Assembly: GCA_016871155.1 (NCBI GenBank)
Contig: VFZO01000001.1
Coordinates: forward strand, 32,834-96,833
Direction of reading: 5' to 3'
Length of the DNA stretch: 64,000 nucleotides
Source of the DNA: Acidobacteriota bacterium
Lineage (GTDB): Bacteria; Acidobacteriota; Terriglobia; Bryobacterales; Bryobacteraceae
Under the pieces are notes generated by a model. It made no database searches. It saw only the letters and a list, made by a program, of their open reading frames with translations, and was not told where the DNA came from. Numbering within the stretch: the stretch's first letter is position 1; each line of letters starts with the position of its first letter. Positions 7,104-15,720 of this stretch are shown here, in pieces. The position numbers and the translations under genes were made by a program.

Positions 7104-9593
7104 TCAGGCCATACAAACCGCCCGCAGCCTGTCCTCCAGCACGAACTGCTCGTTCTCGGTAAGCTTTCGGCCATTCCGCGTCAGGTAGAACACATCCAGC
7201 GCTTTGTGCGCCTCCGTGTCGATCAGTACCACCTCGACATTGAAGCCGCTCTCCGCGAATACGCTGGCGAAGTCGTACAGCAGGCCAATGCGATCCTCGG
7301 CGATCACCTCGACAAGAGTGGCATGGAGGGACGCCTCGCCATCGAAGTAGATCGACGGCCGCAACCGCTCCGCCGCGCCCTTCGGTGTCGCCGGACGCAT
7401 GCGGCGTTCCAGCATCTGGCGCACATCCAGCGTGCCCATCGCGGCCTTCTCCACTGTGGAGCGCAGGCGGTCCACCTCGCTCGGGTTCAGTTCCAACGTC
7501 CGGCCTGGATCGGCGAACGTAAAGGAATCGAGCACTTCGTTCTTTGAGTTGGAGAACGCCTCAGCCTTCACGATGTCCATTCCAAACCCGCTCAACGCGC
7601 CCACGATCGACGCGAACAAGCGAGGCCGGTCCAGCGTGATCACCGTTAGTTTCCAAACGCCACCGCGCCGCACCAGTTCGACTCCGGCTCCGCCATTGCG
7701 CGCCTGCTCTTCCAGCTTCAGATGAGCGGCGATTTCGTCCTTATCGTGCGTGCGAAGGTAGCGGCTGGGGAAGCCCTCCAGAAAGTCGCTCTCAGGCGCG
7801 CCGTCCGCGGCGTGAATGCGGTCGGTGTCCAATTCGCGCGTCAGTTCACGCATGCCGATCGAATAGACCCGCCACAACTGATCCAGGCGCCACGGCGTCA
7901 TCGCCGTTGGATTCACTCCGCTGATATCGGCATAGGTCATCAACGCCAGATAGCGGAGATTCTCGACCGTGCCGGCCTTGGCGGCCAGGTCCTTCGCCGT
8001 CGACGGTTCGTCCAGATCGCGGCCGTTCATGATCGACGAGAGCACCAGATGCTGCTCCACCAGGAAACGCACGAAGCCGCGCTCCTCCTCCGGCATCTGG
8101 ATCCGCTGCATGATCGTTTCCCCGAGGCGGGCCGACTCCTGCGCGTGCGTTGGGCCGTCTATGGACTTGCCGATGTCGTGCAGCAGAATTGCGAACACCA
8201 GCAGCGGGACCGACTCCACCTCCGTCAGCAGCTCCGAGAACCGCCGCCGCGCCGCGTCTTTGTTGTTCCGCAGTTCCAGCAGACTCTCCGCAACGATCAG
8301 CGTGTGTTCGTCGACCGTGTAGCGGTGATAAAAGTCGCGAATCACGAAGCCTTCGATCATCCGCCACTCCGGCATAACGGCGCCCAGCAGGCCCGTGTCG
8401 TGCAGGATGCGAAGCGCCTGCATGGCGTGCGGCAGCGAAAAAATCTCTCGCAAATGGTTCCAAAGCGGCCGCTCCGCCGCGAAGAAGGTCTCGATGGCGG
8501 GTAGCGCGCGCTCGATGCGGCGCTCGGTGTCGGCGGCTGGCGGCAGACCGTGGCGGGCCGTGAATCGAACCACCCGCAGCGCCAACTCCGGATCGCTTTC
8601 CAGCGACTGCGGATTGCGCAGCAGCAGCCGTTCCTTGCTGACTGAAATTTCGGAGGTCGAAAGGCGCGTGCGCCATTCCCGGAACTGCGTGAAGAGGCCG
8701 CTGGGTATCGCCGTTTCCGTTACGTCGATGGCCTGCCGGGCCGCGCGATGGATGCGGCGCGCGGACAGGAAGTACTGGCGCATCCACTTTTCGACCGGGA
8801 GCGGACCGCCGGCAAAAGGCTGCTTGACGATCTCTTCCTGCGCGTCGAACTGCAAAACGTTCTGATCGCGCCCCGCGGTGAAGTGAAGGTAGCAGCGTAT
8901 GGCGTACAGAAACTCGATCTCCCGCGCCAACTCGGAGAGCCAGTCTGGAAGCTCGCGGGCCGGGTCGTTGAGCTTCGCCAGCCAGCCAATCACATGCAGG
9001 TCACGCAGACCGCCCGGAGCCTCCTTTATGTTCGGCTCCAGGTGATACACCGTGTTCTGAAACTTCTCGTGGCGATCGCGGGTCTGGCGGACCAGTCCCT
9101 TGATGAGTGCCTGGCGTTCGGCGGCGATGAACTTGGGAAGGCGCACGGCCAGTTTCTGGTAGAGTCCCGAGTCGCCGCACAGGAATCTCTGATCCAGCAG
9201 GCTGATCGACAACTCCAGATTGCCGGTATGCAGTTGGCAGCACTCTTCGACCGTGTGGACCGAGTGGCTCAGACGCAGACCGCCGTCCCAGCCTTTCCGC
9301 AAAAACGTGGAAAGGGCATCGCGGGCCTTTTCGTCCTGCGACGCCTTATCCACAAGTAAAAGGATGTCTATGTCGGAATGAGGAAAAAGTTCGGAACGGC
9401 CGAAACCGCCGACGGCGGCCACGGCCATTCCCTTGGAAAACACGGGGGCAAGATGCTTCTCGAACGACTCCCGGATGAGTTCATCGACGGAAGCGGATCT
9501 CTCCGGAAGAATGGCGACGGGGTTTCCGCCAGAGAAAAACCGTTCCCGCAAGTCCGGGAGCGGCCCGCTAGAGGGCGGCTTCTCCGCGCTCAT
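7104..9593 (-). CDS. glnD: Bifunctional [protein-PII] uridylyltransferase/uridylyl-removing enzyme
   Basis: 829 residues from ATG 9593. The N-terminal nucleotidyltransferase domain carries GGFGRSELFPHSDIDILLL (residues about 62-80). An HD domain with LLHDIGKSIDGPTH follows mid-protein and is the UR site. Two C-terminal ACT domains begin around RLFASIVGALSGFGMDIVKAE and LHATLVEVIAEDRIGLLYDF and sense glutamine. GlnD modifies PII according to nitrogen status. The start codon overlaps the end of glnB by 26 bp, so translation is likely coupled; no strong Shine-Dalgarno is present at that ATG. It is the last gene of the amtB-glnB-glnD unit. Confidence 0.97.
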   Translation of the reverse strand: MSAEKPPSSGPLPDLRERFFSGGNPVAILPERSASVDELIRESFEKHLAPVFSKGMAVAAVGGFGRSELFPHSDIDILLLVDKASQDEKARDALSTFLRKGWDGGLRLSHSVHTVEECCQLHTGNLELSISLLDQRFLCGDSGLYQKLAVRLPKFIAAERQALIKGLVRQTRDRHEKFQNTVYHLEPNIKEAPGGLRDLHVIGWLAKLNDPARELPDWLSELAREIEFLYAIRCYLHFTAGRDQNVLQFDAQEEIVKQPFAGGPLPVEKWMRQYFLSARRIHRAARQAIDVTETAIPSGLFTQFREWRTRLSTSEISVSKERLLLRNPQSLESDPELALRVVRFTARHGLPPAADTERRIERALPAIETFFAAERPLWNHLREIFSLPHAMQALRILHDTGLLGAVMPEWRMIEGFVIRDFYHRYTVDEHTLIVAESLLELRNNKDAARRRFSELLTEVESVPLLVFAILLHDIGKSIDGPTHAQESARLGETIMQRIQMPEEERGFVRFLVEQHLVLSSIMNGRDLDEPSTAKDLAAKAGTVENLRYLALMTYADISGVNPTAMTPWRLDQLWRVYSIGMRELTRELDTDRIHAADGAPESDFLEGFPSRYLRTHDKDEIAAHLKLEEQARNGGAGVELVRRGGVWKLTVITLDRPRLFASIVGALSGFGMDIVKAEAFSNSKNEVLDSFTFADPGRTLELNPSEVDRLRSTVEKAAMGTLDVRQMLERRMRPATPKGAAERLRPSIYFDGEASLHATLVEVIAEDRIGLLYDFASVFAESGFNVEVVLIDTEAHKALDVFYLTRNGRKLTENEQFVLEDRLRAVCMA

Positions 9594-9906
9594 CGTTACG
9601 GATTCGGATCGCGTCGGCCACGTCGTAGACAAAGATCTTTCCGTCGCCGATCTTTCCTGTCTTTGCCGCGGCAGCTACAGCGCGAACCACCTCGTCGGCG
9701 CGCGCGGAGGCAACCACCATTTCCACTTTCACTTTCGGGAGAAGGTCCACCTGGTATTCTTGGCCCCGGTAGACTTCCTTGTGCCCTTTCTGGCGGCCAT
9801 GGCCGCGCACTTCGGAAACCGTCATGCCGTCGACGCCAATGGCCTTGAGCGCTTCCTTCACTTCTTCCAGCTTAAAGGGCTGAATCACTGCTTCGATTTT
9901 TTTCAT
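9568..9906 (-). CDS. glnB: Nitrogen regulatory protein PII
   Basis: 112 residues, the usual PII length. It starts MKKIEAVIQPFKLEEVKEAL. The T-loop carries Tyr51 in GQEYQVDLLP, the residue GlnD uridylylates, and ATP/2-oxoglutarate residues (GRQKGH, TGKIGDGKIF) are intact. PII binds ATP/ADP and 2-oxoglutarate and controls AmtB and glutamine synthetase adenylylation. A GGAG Shine-Dalgarno lies about 8 nt before the ATG. It sits 24 bp behind amtB and overlaps glnD, a common nitrogen operon order. Confidence 0.97.
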   Translation of the reverse strand: MKKIEAVIQPFKLEEVKEALKAIGVDGMTVSEVRGHGRQKGHKEVYRGQEYQVDLLPKVKVEMVVASARADEVVRAVAAAAKTGKIGDGKIFVYDVADAIRIRNDERGEAAL

Positions 9907-9930
9907 TGTTCGTTCTCCGTGGTTCCCAGC

Positions 9931-11316
9931 CTACGCTTCCAGGTTATAGCCTTCTTCGCCGTGTTGCGAAAGATCGAGGCCTTCGGTCTCTTCTTCCGGT
10001 GACAAGTTGAGCCCGCCCGTGACCGCGGAGACGGCCTTCAGCAGTAGAAATGTCGCGACGCCGGCGATCACCCAGGCGATGCCAACGCCGATCAACTGAT
10101 TCACGACCTGACCGCCATTGCCCTCCAACAGACCGACAGGGAGAGCGTTGCCCGCCGCGTCCTTGAACGGCGCGTTGATATCTTTCGTCGCAAAGACGCC
10201 TGTCAGAATGGCGCCAAGCGTGCCGCCCGCGCCATGCACGCCGAACGCGTCGAGCGAGTCGTCATAGCCCAGCATGTGCTTCACCTTCACCACCATGTAG
10301 AAGCAGAAGATACCGGCGAGGAAGCCGATCATCAGCGCCGGCATCGGCTTCACAAAGCCCGCGCCCGGTGTGATGGCCACCAACCCGGCGACCGCGCCCG
10401 AAATTCCGCCCAGCACCGACGGCTTACCATGCATCATCCACTCCGCCGCCAACCAGCCCAGGGCCGCTGCCGCCGCGCCGAAGTGCGTCGCGACGAACGC
10501 CGAAGTGGCCAGGCTGCCGGAACCGAGCGCCGATCCGGCGTTAAAGCCAAACCAGCCGACCCACAGCAGGCAAGCGCCGATAAAGCTCAGCACCAGAGAG
10601 TGCGGCTTCATCGGTTCATTGGGATACCCTTTGCGCTTCCCCATCACCAGGGCGCAGACCAGCGCCGAGACGCCCGAACTGATGTGCACAACGGTGCCGC
10701 CCGCAAAATCCAAACACGGAATCTTGCCGCCCAGGAATGCGTTCAACAGGCCGCCGTTGCCCCAAACCATGTGAGCGAGCGGGAAGTAGACGACGATTGA
10801 CCAGAGAATCGTAAAAAGCACCATCGCGCTGAATTTCATCCGTTCCGCGAATGCGCCCGTGATCAGCGCCGGTGTGATAATCGCGAACATCATCTGGAAG
10901 GTCATGAACGTCTGATGCGGAATCGTTGCCGCATAGGTCGTGTTGGGATCGGCTCCCACACCCTCTAGGAAGGCATAGCGAAAATCCCCTAGGAAAGAAC
11001 TGCCATCCGCGAAGCTCAAGCTATAGCCGATTAATGCCCAGAGAACGGTTGCGATGGCCATGAGAATAAAACTCTGCATCATCGTCCCGAGCACATTTTT
11101 CTTGCGGACCAGGCCTCCGTAAAACAGGGCGAGGCCGGGGCCCGTCATCATCAACACCAAGGCGCAGCTTACGAGCATCCAGGCGTTATCCGCGTTCATC
11201 TGGGCGGATTTGATTCCAGCTTCCAGTGCGGCTGACGGGCTGGGCGTGGCGGCCTGCGAGAACACCTGAACAGCACCGGCCAGCGATAACGACAACATCG
11301 AAAATAACCGTTTCAT
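9931..11316 (-). CDS. amtB: Ammonium transporter with cleavable signal peptide
   Basis: 461 residues from ATG 11316, chosen because GAGGAGAG lies just upstream. A signal peptide (RLFSMLSLSLAGAVQVFSQ) precedes the first transport helix, as in E. coli AmtB. Eleven hydrophobic segments follow. The Amt signatures are present: DNAWMLVSCALVLMMTGPGLALFYGG, the pore twin histidines in TVVHISSG and FGVHGAGGT, and the conserved GSALGSGS stretch. The short cytosolic tail (ending HGEEGYNLEA) would contact GlnB. First gene of the amtB-glnB-glnD unit, divergent from a porin across 258 bp. Confidence 0.96.
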   Translation of the reverse strand: MKRLFSMLSLSLAGAVQVFSQAATPSPSAALEAGIKSAQMNADNAWMLVSCALVLMMTGPGLALFYGGLVRKKNVLGTMMQSFILMAIATVLWALIGYSLSFADGSSFLGDFRYAFLEGVGADPNTTYAATIPHQTFMTFQMMFAIITPALITGAFAERMKFSAMVLFTILWSIVVYFPLAHMVWGNGGLLNAFLGGKIPCLDFAGGTVVHISSGVSALVCALVMGKRKGYPNEPMKPHSLVLSFIGACLLWVGWFGFNAGSALGSGSLATSAFVATHFGAAAAALGWLAAEWMMHGKPSVLGGISGAVAGLVAITPGAGFVKPMPALMIGFLAGIFCFYMVVKVKHMLGYDDSLDAFGVHGAGGTLGAILTGVFATKDINAPFKDAAGNALPVGLLEGNGGQVVNQLIGVGIAWVIAGVATFLLLKAVSAVTGGLNLSPEEETEGLDLSQHGEEGYNLEA

Positions 11317-11480
11317 GACTCTCCTCTTGGGACATCTCGCGACAGGGCGGTGCATGCGCTACTTGGCGTGTGATTTTCATCATCCCCGCTTGCGCCCGAA
11401 AGCGGAAGTCAAACTTTCCTATCCATCCGATTCGATTTTTCTATTGGTTCCGCCGCTATCGGACCGATTGAAATTATTGA

Positions 11481-11511
11481 TTGGATCTCCCGGTGAGACG
11501 GCCCGTATAGT
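11481..11511 (+). promoter_or_regulatory. Possible sigma-70-type promoter of the porin gene
   Basis: TTGGAT (11481-11486), 19-nt spacer, TATAGT (11506-11511), leaving a 5' UTR of about 55-60 nt before the ATG. The spacer is longer than ideal. No sigma-54 GG/GC motif was found in the 258-bp amtB/porin region. Confidence 0.3.
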
Positions 11512-11574
11512 GCAGAAAGGGCCCCGTCGATCCCCACACGAATCTCACATTCCCAGTCTTGGAGAAACAGGTAG

Positions 11575-12696
11575 ATGACACTCTCGAGGTTGTTCATAAG
11601 AACAACACTTCCACTCACCCTTGCTGCCACATCTTTCGCACAAACGGACTCGCAAGCCCCGGCGCCTGCCCCCTCGGTATGGTCGGCCGGAGCGATCAAT
11701 TTCAGCGGTCTGATCGACGGCTACTACAGCTTTAACTCGAACCACCCAGCCAGCCGCGCCAACAACTTGCGAAATTTCGAAGTCAAGGCCAACCAGTTCT
11801 CGCTGAACATGGCGAAATTGACACTGGACCACGATCCAGACCCGGTCGGCTTCAAGCTTGACCTGGGCTTTGGCCGCGCCTGGGAGATCTTCCACGCCAC
11901 CGACCCGGCCGGCACCGACGTAGTGCGCTACATTCCACAGGCGTATGTCAGCCTGAAGCCCAAGAACATGGGCGGCTTGCAGATCGACTTCGGCAAGTTC
12001 TATACCTCGGCCGGCGCCGAATTAACGGAAAACAACCTCACTTGGAGCTACGGCCGCGGCTACCTCTACACCAATGGCCCTTACTATCACTTCGGCACCC
12101 GGATCACAAAGCCTCTTCACGAGACCTTCGCCGTCGGCCTGCAGATTGTCAACGGCTGGAACAACGTCGAGGACAACAATTCCGGCAAGACGTTCGGATT
12201 CACGACCGCGTATACGCCGAAAAGCAAGAAGTTCGCCTGGTTCAACAACTACTACGTCGGGCCGGAGAAAAACAACACGAATGAGGGTAAGCGCAATTTC
12301 TACGATACGGTGATCAACCTGAATCCGTCCGATAAGGCGAACTTCTACTTCAACCTGGACATTGGCAACGAGAAGAAGGCCCTGGATCCCAAAACCGATG
12401 CGAGTTGGGTGGCGTTCGGCATGGCCGGCCGCTTTGCCGCGAACGACAAGTGGGCGTTTTCGCCGCGTTATGAAATCTACGACGACAAGGACGGGTTCAT
12501 CACCGCGCAGAAACAGACGCTGCACTCCTTCACTCTCACAGGCGAATACAAATGGCAGCAGGGCTTGCTGGCGCGGTTGGAATACCGCCATGACCGCTCG
12601 AACAAGCCGTTTTACGATCGCGGCAACGAGCTGGCCTCGGCCAAGACCCAGAACACTTTAACTCTCGGTATCGTCGCCTTCTTCGGACCGAAGTAA
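11575..12696 (+). CDS. Outer-membrane beta-barrel porin (porin-2-like)
   Basis: 373 residues. The signal peptide ends around TSFAQ, then comes a Pro-rich spacer, then strands of a 14-16-stranded barrel: FSGLIDGYYSFNSNHP, the FEVKANQFSLNMAKLTLDH strand, LDLGFGRAWEIFH, and a final LTLGIVAFFGPK. Proteins of this kind are often annotated as putative beta-barrel porin-2 or DUF1597-like. It is divergent from amtB, so a role in passage of nitrogen compounds across the outer membrane is plausible but inferred from position only. A GGAG lies about 11 nt upstream of the ATG. A strong terminator follows. Confidence 0.85.
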   Translation: MTLSRLFIRTTLPLTLAATSFAQTDSQAPAPAPSVWSAGAINFSGLIDGYYSFNSNHPASRANNLRNFEVKANQFSLNMAKLTLDHDPDPVGFKLDLGFGRAWEIFHATDPAGTDVVRYIPQAYVSLKPKNMGGLQIDFGKFYTSAGAELTENNLTWSYGRGYLYTNGPYYHFGTRITKPLHETFAVGLQIVNGWNNVEDNNSGKTFGFTTAYTPKSKKFAWFNNYYVGPEKNNTNEGKRNFYDTVINLNPSDKANFYFNLDIGNEKKALDPKTDASWVAFGMAGRFAANDKWAFSPRYEIYDDKDGFITAQKQTLHSFTLTGEYKWQQGLLARLEYRHDRSNKPFYDRGNELASAKTQNTLTLGIVAFFGPK

Positions 12697-12719
12697 GACA
12701 GAGTTCCGTTGGTTGGATT

Positions 12720-12757
12720 CCCCGCCGGGCGGTCACGTTCCCGGCGGGGCTTTTTTT
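12720..12757 (+). terminator. Intrinsic terminator of the porin gene
   Basis: A perfect 10-bp stem CCCCGCCGGG (12720-12729) / CCCGGCGGGG (12740-12749) with a 10-nt loop, followed by CTTTTTTTAT. It lies 24 bp after the porin stop and directly before the convergent lipoprotein gene's stop. Confidence 0.93.
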
Positions 12758-13736
12758 ATGGCCGATTCGGACGGAGGGTCCCAACGCCAATCTGGCCGTT
12801 CAGGTTTTCGGCAGGTTCCGGTTTGTCGCCGCCGCCAAAATAGACCCGCACCGTCCCGTCCGGCTGCGGCTGCACATGCGGATCGCAGACCACCCGCGAG
12901 TACCACGAGCCGTCCGGGCCAACGTCCATAACCGGCTGATTCGGAACGCGGCTCCAATGGACGCCGTCGGTCGAAACGGCCAGTCCGGTGCGCCGCCACT
13001 CCCGGCGGTCCCGGCCCGTGTAGAGCATCCACCATTTGCCGAACTGGTCCCACACGGCGGGTTCGCCCAGGCCGGTTTCGTCGAACGAGCCGGGCTCGCC
13101 AAGCTCCAGGATCGGGTTTTTCCGGTACTTGACCCAAGTCCGCCCCTGGTCGACCGAGTACGCCAGCCCCAGCCGCTGCCGCCGGGCCCGATCCTGGCCC
13201 AGAAAGTACAAATAGAGCTTTCCATCGCTGTGTACTATGTATGGATCTCCCACGCCCCGTTCATCCCAAGCGCCCCGCGGCCCGGGTTCCAGCACCGGCG
13301 CCGCTGCCCGCTCCTGGCGGCCTGCGTCCAGCCGGCCAATCTTCGGAATCGGCGCCCCGGCCTGGTAAAAGAAGATCGACCCGTGGCTGGCGCCGTTAGC
13401 AGCGATGTAGCTGCCCTCCCAGGTGCCGGCCAGCGGTTCAATCAGGATTGCCGGGGACTTTTCGAAACGCATTCCGTCGCTCGTCCGGGCGGTGCCGGTG
13501 CGCCACACCTTGCCGTCCCAGCCGGAATACGAGAAACCTGACAGAGGGTCCCAGGAAGGGTTTAGCGCGTCCACCGAGTCAAACGAGCCCGGCGGGCCCC
13601 GCCGGATCACCGGTTCCGGGTGGGGGTCCCAGCTCCAGACGGCCTCCCGGAGCTCTCCCTTTGGCGCGGGAAGGCGGAAATCCTCGTACCGCCCGCACCC
13701 GGCAAGCAGCAGAATCAGCGCGGTGGCCACCCTCAT
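12756..13736 (-). CDS. Lipoprotein with glycosidase-like five-bladed propeller
   Basis: 326 residues. A lipobox LLAGC at residues 10-14 gives a lipid-anchored protein. The rest is a five-bladed propeller of the GH43/GH32/GH130 kind: repeated blocks of an Asp-rich GDPYIVHSDGKLYLYF, GLGEPAVWDQFGKWWMLYTGRDR, VVCDPHVQPQPDGTVRVYFGGGD, and short RRTGLAVSTDGVHW strands. The Asp/Glu triad of active GH43 enzymes could be provided by the DP/EP loops, but I cannot prove activity. Its ATG overlaps the histidine kinase stop (ATGA), so expression is coupled to that kinase. Confidence 0.75.
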   Translation of the reverse strand: MRVATALILLLAGCGRYEDFRLPAPKGELREAVWSWDPHPEPVIRRGPPGSFDSVDALNPSWDPLSGFSYSGWDGKVWRTGTARTSDGMRFEKSPAILIEPLAGTWEGSYIAANGASHGSIFFYQAGAPIPKIGRLDAGRQERAAAPVLEPGPRGAWDERGVGDPYIVHSDGKLYLYFLGQDRARRQRLGLAYSVDQGRTWVKYRKNPILELGEPGSFDETGLGEPAVWDQFGKWWMLYTGRDRREWRRTGLAVSTDGVHWSRVPNQPVMDVGPDGSWYSRVVCDPHVQPQPDGTVRVYFGGGDKPEPAENLNGQIGVGTLRPNRP

Positions 13737-14893
13737 AGGGGTACGCGAATTTTGATGGTGGACCCATCGCCGGGGCGGGAGTCCAGAAGCATCTCGCCGC
13801 CAAGCTGCCGCACGCGGGAGCGAATGGTCACCGGGCCGCGCCGAAGCAGGTCCAACTCTTCCAACGCATAGGCGCCGCTGAAGGCGTAGCCTTTGCCGTT
13901 GTCCTCGATCGAAAGCTCAAACATGTCTTTATCTTTGCCTACACCGACTACCACGCGCCTGGCGCCGGCGTGTTTGCGGACATTATGCAGCGCTTCCCGG
14001 CAGATTTGCGTGATTTCGGTGGCGATCACATTCGAGGTGTTCACGCGCGTCGTGCCGCCGACAAACGTTGCTTCCACGTTCGAGTCCCGGCTAAACTGCT
14101 CCACCAGCTTCTTAATCGATGGGACCAGCCCGGCGCCGTCGATCTCCGGCGGGCGCATAGCGCGGACGAACAGCCGGATCTCCTCGGTCTGGTCCTTGAC
14201 GAGCTTCTGGACCTCTTCCAACTCAGCGATGCCCTTACCAAAGTCCCGGTCGAACATCTTCCGGACCACCTGCAGGCGGACCTGGAACCCGACGAAGCAC
14301 TGCAGCGGCCCGTCGTGAAAGTCGTGGGCGATGCGTTGGCGTTCAGCCTCGCGGGCGTGCTCGGCTTCGGACCGGAACATGGTGGCCTGCTTGGCCGACG
14401 CCCGGAGCCGCTCCTGCAACGCCTGCCGCTGCAGCGCCATGACCGTAACGGCGGTTCCGGACAGCAGGACCGTGGGCGACAGCACCAGGATTTCGGCGGG
14501 CCGGGCCAGGAAGAAGAACGCAGTTGTGGCCAGCACGACGACGAAGATCTCCCGCGGCGTGTGCAGAATGGCAGCCGACATCAATATGTAGAGGTAAAAC
14601 AGCGACGTGATGCCGGTGGCGTATTCGAACGGCAGCGCACTGCAAATCAGGAAGAAGACCGTGTCGATCAGCAGGCTCAACAGCATATAGCCGCGCTTTT
14701 CGAGGGAACGTCCGAAGACGGCGGCGAGCGCATAAACGGCAAACCCGACCCATACCCAGGCCGTGTTCCGCACCGACAAGGTGGTTGCGCCAAACGCCAA
14801 AACGCTGCAGAGGGTCCCAAGAACGGCCCGGAACACGGCCAGTGAGAACTGCCAGTGCGGGATCGGAGCCGGGACGGCGTCTTGTGAGGTCAT
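13733..14893 (-). CDS. Membrane sensor histidine kinase (HisKA_3/NarL-type)
   Basis: 386 residues from ATG 14893. The N-terminal half holds about five to six membrane segments (residues about 20-190) without a large periplasmic loop. The dimerisation/phosphoacceptor region has ERQRIAHDFHDGPLQ with the conserved His, and the HATPase part has the N box ICREALHNVRKHA, G1 IEDNGKGYAF and a final GDGSTIKIRVPL. This class pairs with NarL/FixJ response regulators, but none is encoded nearby, so it is an orphan here. It is divergent from the ECF sigma gene and translationally coupled to a lipoprotein downstream, which could act as its extracellular partner. Confidence 0.9.
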   Translation of the reverse strand: MTSQDAVPAPIPHWQFSLAVFRAVLGTLCSVLAFGATTLSVRNTAWVWVGFAVYALAAVFGRSLEKRGYMLLSLLIDTVFFLICSALPFEYATGITSLFYLYILMSAAILHTPREIFVVVLATTAFFFLARPAEILVLSPTVLLSGTAVTVMALQRQALQERLRASAKQATMFRSEAEHAREAERQRIAHDFHDGPLQCFVGFQVRLQVVRKMFDRDFGKGIAELEEVQKLVKDQTEEIRLFVRAMRPPEIDGAGLVPSIKKLVEQFSRDSNVEATFVGGTTRVNTSNVIATEITQICREALHNVRKHAGARRVVVGVGKDKDMFELSIEDNGKGYAFSGAYALEELDLLRRGPVTIRSRVRQLGGEMLLDSRPGDGSTIKIRVPL

Positions 14894-14946
14894 CGCTACC
14901 GTATTATCGGTCGAATTCGCGATGTTCTGCACTTTTGCGCGCCTCG

Positions 14947-14971
14947 GGAACTTTTCCGCGCCGCAGACGTC
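14947..14971 (+). promoter_or_regulatory. Candidate ECF-type promoter for the sigma/anti-sigma operon
   Basis: GGAAC (14947-14951), 16-nt spacer, CGTC (14968-14971), the classical ECF (RpoE-like) promoter pattern. It lies about 60 bp upstream of the sigma factor start, which fits autoregulation of the operon. Confidence 0.5.
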
Positions 14972-15030
14972 CAATTAGCCAGCAGGACACGCAACTCGAA
15001 TGTGGTAGCGTGAAAATTGTGAAGACGGGA

Positions 15031-15720
15031 ATGCGCACTATGGCCGAACAGCTGATTACAGTGCGGTTGGACGAAACCCTCCAGGCGGGGGACGCGGCGG
15101 CGCCATCCGATGCGCTGCTGATCGAGCGGCTCAAAGCGTGTGAGGAAGAGGCCTACGAGACCCTCTTGGCGCGATTCCAACAGCCAATTTATAACCTTGT
15201 CTACCGGTTGATGAACGATCCGGCCGATACGAGCGATGTGGTCCAGGAGGTCTTCCTAAAGGTCTTCCGCTCGATCGACCACTTCCGCGGGCAAAGCACG
15301 CTGAAGACCTGGATCTACCGCATCGCCATCAACGAAGCCTACAATCACCGCCGGTGGTTCAGCCGGCACAAAAGACAGGAGGTCGCGCTCGAAACGGAAG
15401 AGGAGGCAACCCGTCCGTGGCTCGAGTCGATTTCCGATCCCGCTCGTGATCCGTACGAGCTCGCCCTGAATTTGGAGCGGCATCGGCTCATCGAACAGGC
15501 CCTCCGCGAGATCAATTCCGATTTTCGCGCGGCCGTCATCCTCCGCGATTTGGAAGATATGAGTTACGACGAGATCGCCGAAGTGTTGGAGATTTCGCTC
15601 GGAACCGTCAAATCGCGCATCCTGCGTGGCCGCGACTCACTTCGCCGTGTGCTCGCAACGCAGATGGACCCCAAAACCGCCGAGAGCACTCTTGGGTTCC
15701 TGCAAGGAGCAGTGAAGTGA
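15031..15720 (+). CDS. ECF RNA polymerase sigma factor
   Basis: 229 residues from ATG 15031; an in-frame GTG at 15010 and an ATG at 15040 are alternatives, and no start has a strong Shine-Dalgarno. Region 2 is clear (YNLVYRLMNDPADTSDVVQEVFLKVFRSI, then TLKTWIYRIAINEAYNHRRW), a longer-than-usual acidic linker follows, and region 4 has AVILRDLEDMSYDEIAEVLEISLGTVKSRI. Sigma-70 regions 1 and 3 are absent. It is coupled to the next gene, an anti-sigma factor, by a TGATG overlap. Confidence 0.95.
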   Translation: MRTMAEQLITVRLDETLQAGDAAAPSDALLIERLKACEEEAYETLLARFQQPIYNLVYRLMNDPADTSDVVQEVFLKVFRSIDHFRGQSTLKTWIYRIAINEAYNHRRWFSRHKRQEVALETEEEATRPWLESISDPARDPYELALNLERHRLIEQALREINSDFRAAVILRDLEDMSYDEIAEVLEISLGTVKSRILRGRDSLRRVLATQMDPKTAESTLGFLQGAVK

